Assembly (NCBI GenBank): GCA_050313995.1
Contig: JBNPMM010000007.1
DNA length: 64,000 bases
Direction: 5' to 3' (one strand)
Source: JAUMWX01 sp023394215
GTDB taxonomy: Bacteria > Bacillota > Clostridia > Tissierellales > Peptoniphilaceae
Below the pieces are notes generated by a model. It did not search any database. It worked only from the letters and a program-made list of their open reading frames with translations, and had not been told where the DNA came from. Each line of letters starts with the position of its first letter. Position 1 is the first letter of the stretch. This document shows, one piece after another, positions 47,206-55,037 of the stretch. Made by a program: the position numbers and the translations under genes.

Positions 47206-48054
47206 ATGAAAAATAATAAAATTATATTAACAACAGCATTAACAGGTGCGGTTACACCAAAATCGTTAAATGCTAATATTCCTATAACGCCTGAGGAAAT
47301 TGCGGAAGATGCATATAATTGTTGGAAGGCAGGTGCTGCTATTGTTCATTTGCACATGAGAGATGATAATGCCAGAGGAGTTATGGATGTTGAAAGATTT
47401 AGAAAAACTATTCAGTTGATTAGAGCACATAAAGATTGTGACGTAATAATAAATTGTACATCATCAGGTACATGGGAGCCGGTTTCTGACGAGCAAAGAA
47501 TGCAACATTTTACAGAAATACCTGAGATTGAAATAGGATCATATGATGCCGGAACTATGAATTGGGGATGCAGTGCTGTATTTAATAATTCACCACAATT
47601 CCTTGAAAAATTAGCAAAAGTTTATTTGGACAATGATGTGATACCTGAAATTGAGATTTTTGATAATGGTATGATTTCAAATGCTTTATATTATTTGAAA
47701 AAAGACTTATTAAAGAGCCCTTTGTATGTACAAATGGTGTTGGGTGTGTTAGGTGGTTCTCCTGCAACTCCCGAGCATTTGCAATTTTTGATTAAGCAAT
47801 TACCTAAAGATACGATTTGGTCAGCATTTGGAATAGGAAAAGATCACCTTCCTATAATGTACGCAGCTTTAGCTTATGGGGCTAAAGGTTTAAGGGTTGG
47901 ACTTGAAGATAACGTTATGTATGACCGGGAAACTTTAGCAAGTAATCTTTCTCTTACAGAGAGAGCTGTTAGGGTTATTAAGGAATTTGGCAAAGAGCCG
48001 GCAACATCTGCTGAAGCAAGAGAAATCTTGGGACTCAAGCCTTTGTTGAGGTAG
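47206..48054 (+). CDS. Beta-keto acid cleavage enzyme (BKACE, DUF849)
   Basis: Zinc enzyme that swaps an acyl group between a beta-keto acid and acetyl-CoA, giving acetoacetate and a new acyl-CoA; the founding member is Kce of lysine fermentation. 282 aa, normal length. TTALTGAVTPK at the start; HLHMRDD near 48 with the metal-binding His-x-His; CTSSGT near 86; EIEIFDNGMI near 146 and WSAFGIGKDHLP near 206; GLRVGLEDN near 227. Without lysine-fermentation neighbours (no aminomutases), the substrate is probably not 3-keto-5-aminohexanoate; it is open. Confidence 0.92.
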   Translation: MKNNKIILTTALTGAVTPKSLNANIPITPEEIAEDAYNCWKAGAAIVHLHMRDDNARGVMDVERFRKTIQLIRAHKDCDVIINCTSSGTWEPVSDEQRMQHFTEIPEIEIGSYDAGTMNWGCSAVFNNSPQFLEKLAKVYLDNDVIPEIEIFDNGMISNALYYLKKDLLKSPLYVQMVLGVLGGSPATPEHLQFLIKQLPKDTIWSAFGIGKDHLPIMYAALAYGAKGLRVGLEDNVMYDRETLASNLSLTERAVRVIKEFGKEPATSAEAREILGLKPLLR

Positions 48055-48062
48055 GGTAAGAT

Positions 48063-49223
48063 ATGGGTAAAAGAGATGCTGTAATAGTGGCTTATGGGAG
48101 AAGCCCAATGGGGAAAGCGAATAAAGGATTTTTTTCTAAAATTCATCCTATTGATTTTGCATCCCAAACTTTGAAGGGCGTGTTGAATAAGCTCTCCGGA
48201 TTAGATTGTAAACTAATAGATGACGTTGTTGTAGGAGTAGCCATGCCTGAAAATTATCTTGGTTATAATGTTGCTAAACTCATAGTTCAAGCTGCAAAAT
48301 TACCTGTTGAGGTAAGTGCTATGACAATAAATAGATTTTGTTCTTCGGGACTTCAGTCGATTGAAATTGCTGCAAATTCTATAAAATCAGGATCAATGGA
48401 TATAGTTGTAGCCGGTGGGGTGGAGCTTATGACAGGACTTAGTATGACGCTTGATGATAAATATAAGTACGAGCCTTTAGAAGAATTTGATAAAGGCGCA
48501 TATATGCCTATGGGTTTTACTGCTGAAAATGTTGCTGAAAAATTCAATATTAGCAGGCAGGAAATGGATGAGTTTGCTGTAGAAAGTCATAGGAAGGCTT
48601 TAAGAGCTCAAATGTCGGGATATTTTGACAGAGAGATAATACCGATTGAAACCTTAGTTGATGGCGAGAAGGTTTTTATAAAAAGTGATGAGGGTGTGAG
48701 AAGCGATATAAGTATTGATAAGCTTTCAAGTCTTAAGCCAGCATTTAGGGAAGATGGTTTAGTTACGGCAGCAACATCTTCACAAATGACCGATGGAGCA
48801 GGTTTCGTAGTACTTATGTCAAGAGAAAAGGCTGAAGAATTAGGTTATAAGCCGATTGCGAATTTCTTAGGTTTTTCGGTAGCAGGAGTTCCTGCAGATA
48901 TTATGGGTATAGGTCCGGTAGCTGCAGTTCCTAAAGTATTGAATATGACAGGGTTAAGCTTGGAACAAATGGATGTAATAGAAATGAATGAGGCTTTTGC
49001 ATCACAAGCGATATATTGCATCAATAAATTAAAAATGGATAAGAGTAAGGTAAATCCAAATGGGGGAGCGATAGCTTTGGGGCATCCTTTGGGAGCAACA
49101 GGTACTATTTTAGTTTGTAAAGTGCTTTCTCAGCTGGAAAGAATTAATGGTGATTACGGGATGGTAACAATGTGCATCGGTGGTGGCATGGGGGCTGCGG
49201 GTGTATTGAATATGGAAAAATAA
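48063..49223 (+). CDS. Acetyl-CoA acetyltransferase (thiolase)
   Basis: Splits acetoacetyl-CoA to two acetyl-CoA, or the reverse. 386 aa. Nucleophile Cys in NRFCSSGLQ near 90, NEAFASQA near 310, GGAIALGHPLGATG with the catalytic His near 344, and CIGGGMGAAG with the second Cys near 374. Eight bases after the BKACE gene, so it probably processes the acetoacetate released by that enzyme after CoA transfer. Confidence 0.93.
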   Translation: MGKRDAVIVAYGRSPMGKANKGFFSKIHPIDFASQTLKGVLNKLSGLDCKLIDDVVVGVAMPENYLGYNVAKLIVQAAKLPVEVSAMTINRFCSSGLQSIEIAANSIKSGSMDIVVAGGVELMTGLSMTLDDKYKYEPLEEFDKGAYMPMGFTAENVAEKFNISRQEMDEFAVESHRKALRAQMSGYFDREIIPIETLVDGEKVFIKSDEGVRSDISIDKLSSLKPAFREDGLVTAATSSQMTDGAGFVVLMSREKAEELGYKPIANFLGFSVAGVPADIMGIGPVAAVPKVLNMTGLSLEQMDVIEMNEAFASQAIYCINKLKMDKSKVNPNGGAIALGHPLGATGTILVCKVLSQLERINGDYGMVTMCIGGGMGAAGVLNMEK

Positions 49224-49250
49224 ATAGTAAGAGATATATTTAATTATTAT

Positions 49251-49306
49251 AAGAGCTATAGAACCTATTTAATAAATAATTTAACGGTTTTATAGCTTTT
49301 ATTTTG
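49251..49306 (+). terminator. Terminator-like hairpin before the CoA-transferase gene
   Basis: AAGAGCTATA (49251-49260) with GAACC pairs with GGTTT and TATAGCTTTT (49286-49300), followed by ATTTTG. It would separate the CoA transferase from the upstream genes, at least partly. Confidence 0.6.
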
Positions 49307-49321
49307 TGGGAGGTATTAGAA

Positions 49322-50619
49322 ATGAATTTTAAAAAGATCTATGATTCAAAGCTTGTTAGTTTGAATTATGTTTATAGTTTAATTAAATCTAACGATACGA
49401 TAGCTTGTGGATTGTATGCTTGTGAACCTATAAATTTTTTAGAAAATCTTCATACCATAGTAGATAGAGTAAAAAATATCAGTGTTTGGTCAATGATAAT
49501 GATGGGTAGATACCCTTTTTTATATGATGAAAGCTTGATAGGCAAAATAGATATTTGGTCAGCTTTTTATGGAGCTCACTCGAGGGCAGGGCATTGGTCA
49601 GGCAGACATAATTTTGTACCTACCAATTTACATTCTATTGGGGATGTGACCATTGCAACTCGAAGGCCGAATATATTTGTTGTAAGTGTTTCCGAAATGG
49701 ATGAATCAGGGAATGTTTATTTGTCTTGTGATCTTGAGGCAACTTTGGAATGGCTTGATGCAGCTGATATGGTTATCTTTGAAATTTCTAAAGATATGCC
49801 GATAATATATGGAGATACAGCTGTTCCTATATATAAAGCTGATTATATATACGAATCAAACAGAAGGAATACCCCTATTTTACCTTCTGAAAAGTTGGAG
49901 AAAAGGGATCTTAAAATAGCAAAGTATGTAAGTTCTTTAGTAGAAGATGGAGATGTATACAGCTTGGGATAGGTAGTATTCCAGGAGCTATAGGGGAGAC
50001 TTTGGTCGATAAAAAAGACTTGGGGATTCATACAGAGATGGTAACTTCATCTATGGGAAGATTAATGAAAAGCGGAGCCGTAAATAACTCTAAGAAAAAT
50101 TTAAATAAAGGAAAAACTATAGGTGCATTTGTTTTAGGTGATCAGGAATTATACGATTATATGAATAAGAATATTAATATAGAAATTAAAAAAGCTGCTT
50201 ATGTAAATAATCCTTTTATAATTGCTCAGAATAATAATATGGTTTCTATAAATACCGCACTTGAAATAGACCTCACAGGTCAGGTTTGCTCTGAAAGTTT
50301 AGGAAATTTGCAATTTTCAGGAAGTGGAGGAGCAAGCGATTTTGCTTATGGGGCTTATCATTCGAAAGGAGGAAAGGGAATTATAGCGCTGTATTCAACA
50401 ACTGAGAATGAAGAATTTTCTAAAATTCAGGCGATTCTTAAGCCGGGAGCAATAGTAAGTATTTCAAGAAATATAGTTGATTATATAGTTACAGAATATG
50501 GTATAGCAAGGTTGAAAAATAGATGTATAAAAGATAGGGTGGCGGCTTTAATAAACATAGCCCACCCAAAGTTTAGAGATGAGCTTATGTTTCAAGCAAA
50601 TAAGTTGATGCTATGGTAG
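49322..50619 (+). pseudogene. Acetyl-CoA hydrolase/4-hydroxybutyrate-type CoA transferase, frameshifted
   Basis: One CoA-transferase gene read in two frames. The first part (49322-49972; ATG chosen because GGGAGG precedes it, though the frame is open from 49304) ends SLVEDGDVYSLG then TAG. The next frame picks up at about 49961 with QLGIGSIPGAIGETL and LGIHTEM, the family motif that carries the catalytic Glu (about residue 239 of the joined protein), and runs to SGGASDFAYGAYHSKGGKG and a normal C-terminus. One missing base near 49957-49962 explains it: adding a base restores DGDVYQLGIG. The Glu motif lies only in the second part, so the first product alone would be inactive. It could be a true mutation, an assembly error or, less likely, programmed frameshifting. 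Role: moving CoA between acetoacetate and acyl-CoA. Confidence 0.85.
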
Positions 50620-50635
50620 TTATTAGGTTTTTAGA

Positions 50636-50705
50636 ATAACCTCACGGTCTAAGCCGCCGCTCTTTCAGACCGTCGGACGCCTGAGAGAACGTTGAAACGT
50701 AATTA
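50636..50705 (+). repeat. Palindromic interspersed repeat, copy B1
   Basis: Blocks AATAACCTCACGGTCT, AAGCCGCCGCTCTTTC, AGACCG, GGACGCCTGAGAGAACGTTGAAACGTAATT. CGGTCT (50645-50650) can pair with AGACCG (50667-50672). Same block order as copies A and B2. Lies 17 bases after the stop of the broken CoA-transferase gene. Confidence 0.75.
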
Positions 50706-50731
50706 GTCCACAATATTATTTTTCAGGGATG

Positions 50732-50814
50732 AAATTATGTTATAACAACCTCACGGTCCAAGCCATCGATCCGTTGGACCGATGGGGACCTGAGAGAACG
50801 TTGAAACATAATTT
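50732..50814 (+). repeat. Palindromic interspersed repeat, copy B2, with terminal inverted repeats
   Basis: AAATTATGTT at the left end is inverted at the right end (AACATAATTT), with a further CCTC/GAG match inside. The core hairpin is CGGTCC (50754-50759) with GGACCG (50776-50781), where copy B1 has CGGTCT/AGACCG, so both arms changed together. A second, overlapping pairing CCATCGATCC/GGACCGATGG is also possible. The layout looks like a small MITE-like palindromic element or a structured RNA. Confidence 0.75.
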
Positions 50815-50877
50815 GCCTACTACGTAGGCGTGGCTACGCCACTAATTTTGCTACGCAAAATGAAATTATGTTATAAT
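50814..50877 (+). promoter_or_regulatory. Repeat-edge hairpins and promoter for the methyltransferase gene
   Basis: Three short palindromes in a row (GCCTAC/GTAGGC, GGCGT/ACGCC, ATTTTG/CAAAAT) are followed by a third copy of the repeat's end sequence, AAATTATGTTATAAT. In it TGTTATAAT is a perfect extended -10 (TATAAT 50872-50877), with TTGCTA at 50848 as a -35 at 18 bases. In copy B2 the same place reads TATAAC, so only this copy matches a promoter. Confidence 0.55.
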
Positions 50878-50904
50878 AAAACTATCAAATTTTTAGGAGC
50901 ATAT

Positions 50905-51606
50905 ATGATAAATTTTTATAAATCTATAAGTGACAATTATGAAAAAATATTTCCTCTAAATCTAAGGATGGTTGATTTTGTTTTTGAATCTTCTCAAGGA
51001 AAAAATTATTTGGATATAGCCTGTGGTACAGGGATTGCGGCTGAAGAGCTTGTTAAAAGAGGAAAAAAGCTTAAGGCTATAGATTTGGAAAGTTCGATGG
51101 TTGAGGCCGCAAAGGCTAAGGGTATAGATGCGACTGTTATGAATATGCTTGACTTGGATTTTGATGAAAAGTTTGATCTTGTATATTGTGTAGGGAATTC
51201 TCTTGCTCATTTGGAATCTTTTGAAGAAGTTGAGACTTTTATAAATAAAGTTAAGATGCTGCTTGATGAAAATGGAGTTTTAATAGTACAGTTGGTAAAT
51301 TTTTCCAAGTATTTAGGTAAGGGTGATGATTTCTTAGGAAAGCTTCCGAGTATAGAAAATCAAGGGATTACTTTTGATAGAAAATATTTTGCACATGGTG
51401 ATAAGATTAGATTTTATTCCATTTTATATGCAGATGGACAAATTTTGGAGAATAATCAACTTTTGCTTCCTATAGAAAGAGAATATTTGGAGAAAGTCCT
51501 AATAAAATTAGGATTTAAATGTGAAATTTTCGGAGGCTTTGATAAATCTTTATTTGAGGAAGATAAATCATTTCATCTTGTAATTAGGGCGAGTTTAGGA
51601 GAATAG
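50905..51606 (+). CDS. Class I SAM-dependent methyltransferase
   Basis: 233-aa methyltransferase. SAM-binding motif I YLDIACGTGIAAEELVKRG near 38, acidic residue of motif II in KAIDLESSMVEAAKAKG near 58, and FDLVYCVGNSLAHL (motif IV) near 95. Target unknown; the layout resembles small-molecule methyltransferases (Methyltransf_25 type). The frame is open from 50830, but AGGAG at 50895-50899 selects ATG 50905. Followed one base later by tdk. Confidence 0.85.
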   Translation: MINFYKSISDNYEKIFPLNLRMVDFVFESSQGKNYLDIACGTGIAAEELVKRGKKLKAIDLESSMVEAAKAKGIDATVMNMLDLDFDEKFDLVYCVGNSLAHLESFEEVETFINKVKMLLDENGVLIVQLVNFSKYLGKGDDFLGKLPSIENQGITFDRKYFAHGDKIRFYSILYADGQILENNQLLLPIEREYLEKVLIKLGFKCEIFGGFDKSLFEEDKSFHLVIRASLGE

Positions 51607-51607
51607 T

Positions 51608-52219
51608 ATGGCTAAATTATATTTCAGATACGGATCTATGAATTCCGGTAAATCAACTTTATTGATACAGGTTGCATATAATTATGAAGAAAGAGGGATG
51701 AATGTGCTCGTCCTTAAACCTTCGATTGATACCAAGGGGGCAGATTTCCTTGTATCCAGAATAGGAGTAAAAAGGAAGGTGGATTATCTGATTAAGGCGG
51801 AAGATGATATTTTTGCTTTATTTGATAATATATCTTTAGGAAAGGATATATCCTGTATTTTAGTAGATGAGGCTCAATTTCTTAAAGCTGAACAGGTAGA
51901 TCAGTTGTTTAGGATAGCGGTAGAAAAGAATATTCCGGTAATTTGCTATGGCTTAAGAACAGATTTTATGATGAACGGATTTGAAGGTTCAAGCAGGCTT
52001 TTGCTTCTTGCACATACCATAGAGGAATTAAAAACCATTTGTAGGTGTGGTAAAAAAGCTATTTTTACAGGTAGGAAAATTAACGGTAAGTTTGTTTTTG
52101 AAGGAAAGCAAGTAGCTATTGATGGAGATAAGGTGGAATATGAATCAATGTGTCCGGCTTGTTATATGAAAAGGCGCAGGGAAGAAAAAGATAGGAATCA
52201 GCTTAAATTTGATATATAA
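51608..52219 (+). CDS. tdk: Thymidine kinase
   Basis: Phosphorylates thymidine in the salvage pathway; type II TK, 203 aa. P-loop GSMNSGKST at 8-16, Walker B VDEAQFL near 87 with the catalytic Glu, CYGLRTDF near 114. A zinc-ribbon pair C-x-C (TICRCGKKA near 142) and C-x2-C (MCPACYMK near 183) is visible, and the lasso loop around FTGRK. It overlaps the upstream gene's tail closely (ATAGTATGG), so the two are co-transcribed. Confidence 0.96.
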   Translation: MAKLYFRYGSMNSGKSTLLIQVAYNYEERGMNVLVLKPSIDTKGADFLVSRIGVKRKVDYLIKAEDDIFALFDNISLGKDISCILVDEAQFLKAEQVDQLFRIAVEKNIPVICYGLRTDFMMNGFEGSSRLLLLAHTIEELKTICRCGKKAIFTGRKINGKFVFEGKQVAIDGDKVEYESMCPACYMKRRREEKDRNQLKFDI

Positions 52220-52237
52220 AACTTAAATGCCAGTGGG

Positions 52238-52280
52238 AACTGTTAAATTAATTTAATTAATTTGGCAGTTTTTCTTTTTT
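52238..52280 (+). terminator. Terminator after tdk
   Basis: AACTGTTAAATTA and TAATTTGGCAGTT arms with two wobble pairs, then TTTCTTTTTT. Confidence 0.8.
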
Positions 52281-52286
52281 AAATTT

Positions 52287-52295
52287 TGGTAGAAT
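52287..52295 (+). promoter_or_regulatory. Possible extended -10 promoter of the Tad pilus operon
   Basis: TGGTAGAAT (TG-n-TAGAAT) lies 20 bases before the first gene. No clear -35; an overlapping terminator occupies that space. Confidence 0.4.
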
Positions 52296-52315
52296 GAAGC
52301 TGGTGGTGAAAAGTA

Positions 52316-53185
52316 ATGATTAATATTTGTATGAGTGATAAAAAATATGAAGAAAGGTTGTTTAGAGCCTTGGAATTTAGAGGTTATAAACCGGTGAAGA
52401 AGGATAGTCCGGAAGGAAAAAATCCCCTTTTAGTTGATTTTCAAGTTGAAAATGAGATATCAAAGTATTCCGTAATATTCTCTGAAAGAAAATTAAGTGG
52501 ACAAATTTTTAAATATCAGTCTATTGATAATATTTGTAGAGAATTGGATTTATTTTTAAAAAAGATTGAGGATATGGAAGGGCCCAAGATTATACTTTTT
52601 TCAAATTTAAATGAACTTAAAAGGGAAAATTCTCAGGTTAGAACTTTACTGCAGGAACTTGGCAAATATGGTAAGACCCTGCTTTTAAATTTGAATAATT
52701 TTATGAGACCGGGGATAAATGAGAATCTTTATCGGAGTTTGGATGACCTGTTTTTGTTGGACGATACAGAAAATCAAAAAATAGATTTTTCAGGAAATGA
52801 ATCTTCATTCGGTGATTTCCTTTATTCTTCTTATTATCCCCTTGAATTGAATTTGGAGAACTTATATAATCTGAAAAATTTAAAGGATAATTTGGAGAGG
52901 CTTAAATATAAATTTATAGTTTTGGATTACAATTTCATTTTATCTTCAAATTCTATGAAAATACTTGAAATGGCTGAATTCCGTATTTTTATATTTAATG
53001 GCGGACTGGATAATGTCTATGTTGAAAGCATACTTGCTTTTCTTGACAGAAATAAGCTTATGGATTCAAGGACAAAGGTCTTTGCCTTTAATATGGATAA
53101 GAAGGAAAATATGCCATATGAAAGTATAAATAAGGTAAATTGGAAGACTTACTTGGAAGAAAATGAAATTATCAGACTTAATTGA
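52316..53185 (+). CDS. Degenerate TadZ/CpaE-like pilus localisation protein
   Basis: 289 aa, first gene of the Tad locus, where TadZ/CpaE is usual. TadZ is a MinD/ParA-like protein that places the pilus machine. A response-regulator-like N-terminus is absent or very short, and the P-loop is not present: the expected KGGxGKT region reads FSNLNELKRENSQ near 96. Strand-loop patterns such as KYKFIVLDYNFIL near 203 and FRIFIFNGGLDN near 223 match a ParA fold. Identity rests on position and pattern, so it is tentative. It overlaps the next gene by 23 bases. Confidence 0.6.
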   Translation: MINICMSDKKYEERLFRALEFRGYKPVKKDSPEGKNPLLVDFQVENEISKYSVIFSERKLSGQIFKYQSIDNICRELDLFLKKIEDMEGPKIILFSNLNELKRENSQVRTLLQELGKYGKTLLLNLNNFMRPGINENLYRSLDDLFLLDDTENQKIDFSGNESSFGDFLYSSYYPLELNLENLYNLKNLKDNLERLKYKFIVLDYNFILSSNSMKILEMAEFRIFIFNGGLDNVYVESILAFLDRNKLMDSRTKVFAFNMDKKENMPYESINKVNWKTYLEENEIIRLN

Positions 53186-54341
53186 TTTAGTAGACAAGGA
53201 TCAGATAGTAAATCTTAACGACCTTGATTTCAAGCTTTATATTAAAAAACTTATAATTCAGCACCAAGATGCGGGGGCCTTGAGTCGGGAAGAATTAAAG
53301 GCCTTGTCTGCAAGTTTATTCAATGAAATGAGAGGGCTCGGTATTTTAGAAGATTTACTTAAAGATGATAGTATTTCTGAAATTATGATAAATGCCTATG
53401 ATAACATTTTTATTGAAAGGTATGGAAATACGGAAAAATGCGATTCATCTTTTCTTAATAAGGAAAGCTATGAGCGTATAATTCAAAAAATAGCGGGGCA
53501 ATCCGGGAGGGAGGTAAATCTTGCAAACCCGATTTTGGATACAAGATTGGATGACGGTTCCAGGGTGAACATAGTTCTCGAACCTATAAGTAAAAATTCA
53601 CCTGCAATGACTATAAGAAAGTTTCCTAAAAATACTATAAGTATGTCGGATTTAATTGAAAAAGAAACCTTGGATTATAAACTTGCAGCCTTTATAGAGA
53701 GGCTTGTGAAGGCAAAATACAATATTCTTATAGGTGGAGGGACTTCGTCCGGCAAAACTACCTTTTTAAATGCTTTAACCGGCCTAATATCATCATCGGA
53801 GCGAATAGTGACTATAGAGGATTCCAGAGAATTGGTAGTTTTAAATAAGCCCAATCTTGTAAGTTTGGAATGTAGAAATTCCAACAATTCAAATTTAGGG
53901 GAAATAAGCATAAAAAAGTTAATAAAAAGTGCCTTGAGAATGAGGCCGGACAGAATAATAGTGGGGGAAGTAAGGGCTGATGAGTGCTTGGATATGCTGC
54001 AAGCTATGAATACAGGTCATGATGGCTCGATATCCACAGCTCATGCCAATTCAAGTAAGGATATGTTATCAAGACTCGAGACTATGGTTTTGAGAGCATC
54101 TGATAATATACCCATAGAGGCTGTAAGAAGGATGATAAATTCATCAATAGAAATTTTAATTCAGCTGAAGAGGATGCCGGACGGTAGGCGTTTAGTGGTT
54201 GAAGTATCGGAACTTATAGAAGATGAGAGGGCTAACAGTTTGATAAATAAACTTTATTCCTATGATTATGACAAAAGGGTCTTGGTTAGGGTAAACGGTA
54301 TGAAAAATACGGATAAATTGTTGAGGATTAAAAATGAGTAG
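53163..54341 (+). CDS. Tad pilus ATPase TadA/CpaF
   Basis: Secretion ATPase (392 aa) powering Flp/Tad pilus assembly. N-terminal helical region, then GILEDLLKDDSISEIMINAYDNIFIER near 60; REVNLANPILDTRLDDGSRVNIV near 113; Walker A GGGTSSGKTT near 192; Asp box TIEDSRELV; Walker B RIIVGEVRADE near 263; STAHANSS near 289. All residues of the CpaF family are intact. The start inside the previous gene is supported by the family-like N-terminus and by GGAAGA 7 bases upstream. Confidence 0.93.
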   Translation: MKLSDLIDLVDKDQIVNLNDLDFKLYIKKLIIQHQDAGALSREELKALSASLFNEMRGLGILEDLLKDDSISEIMINAYDNIFIERYGNTEKCDSSFLNKESYERIIQKIAGQSGREVNLANPILDTRLDDGSRVNIVLEPISKNSPAMTIRKFPKNTISMSDLIEKETLDYKLAAFIERLVKAKYNILIGGGTSSGKTTFLNALTGLISSSERIVTIEDSRELVVLNKPNLVSLECRNSNNSNLGEISIKKLIKSALRMRPDRIIVGEVRADECLDMLQAMNTGHDGSISTAHANSSKDMLSRLETMVLRASDNIPIEAVRRMINSSIEILIQLKRMPDGRRLVVEVSELIEDERANSLINKLYSYDYDKRVLVRVNGMKNTDKLLRIKNE

Positions 54342-55035
54342 TATTAAAGTTAAAAGTTTTATTATTTCTTATACAATTTCTTTCTTATATTTGTTCTTAT
54401 TCTTTGAAAATTTCATTTTCTCTTTGCTGGCAAGTTCGGTATCGGCATTTTTGGCAAGAGGAATTATCTATAATTTTTTGTTGAATAAGAACAATATGGA
54501 AAAACGTATGATGTTTAGGGAATTTCTTGATATTTTTAATGCTTCAATTTTAAGCGGAAGTAACTTTTATGAGGCATTGAAGTCTGCGAGGGAAGAAATG
54601 ATTACTATGTTTACAGGTAAGAATCCAATGTGCAGGGCAGTAGACAGGTTAATAAGAGATTTGGATAATTCCCTGTCTGTTGAAGAGGCTCTTGAATCTT
54701 TCTCTAAAGATCTGGCTATAGACGAGGTATACATATTTTGCCAGAGTTTAAGTATAGGATTTAAGTCAGGTATAAATATAGGTAAACTTGTTTTTGACAG
54801 TAAGGAAAGCATTACCGAGAGCATAGCTTTAAATCTGGAATTAGACAAGATTATAAGCGCAGGGAAGAGAGAATTTTTGATTATAGCTTTTCTTCCTATA
54901 GCTGTTTTGTTTGTACTGTCATTTACCATAGTAGGAAGCCTTAATTTCATTGACTATATTATTCGTATACCCATGTTTTTACTTATAGTATTTGCTGTAA
55001 ATTTGGCTTATAAAATAGTGAATTTGGAGGTTTGA
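54334..55035 (+). CDS. Tad pilus inner-membrane platform protein TadB
   Basis: T2SSF-domain protein, 233 aa. Two hydrophobic segments at the N-terminus (about 8-45), a cytoplasmic domain with FREFLDIFNASILSGSNFYEALKSAREEM near 56, and two C-terminal membrane segments near 178-198 and 208-228. It forms the assembly platform with TadC. It overlaps the TadA-ATPase gene by 8 bases. Shorter than many TadB proteins, which have about 300 residues. Confidence 0.85.
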   Translation: MSSIKVKSFIISYTISFLYLFLFFENFIFSLLASSVSAFLARGIIYNFLLNKNNMEKRMMFREFLDIFNASILSGSNFYEALKSAREEMITMFTGKNPMCRAVDRLIRDLDNSLSVEEALESFSKDLAIDEVYIFCQSLSIGFKSGINIGKLVFDSKESITESIALNLELDKIISAGKREFLIIAFLPIAVLFVLSFTIVGSLNFIDYIIRIPMFLLIVFAVNLAYKIVNLEV

Positions 55036-55037
55036 GT

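Noticed and set aside
50002..50619. Second half of the CoA transferase as a separate gene starting at TTG 50002
   Set aside because: No ribosome binding site, and homologous sequence continues upstream of the TTG in the same frame, so it is the rest of one broken gene.
50636..50877. CRISPR-like array
   Set aside because: Only two or three copies, imperfect, of about 70-85 bases with no short unique spacers, and no cas genes.
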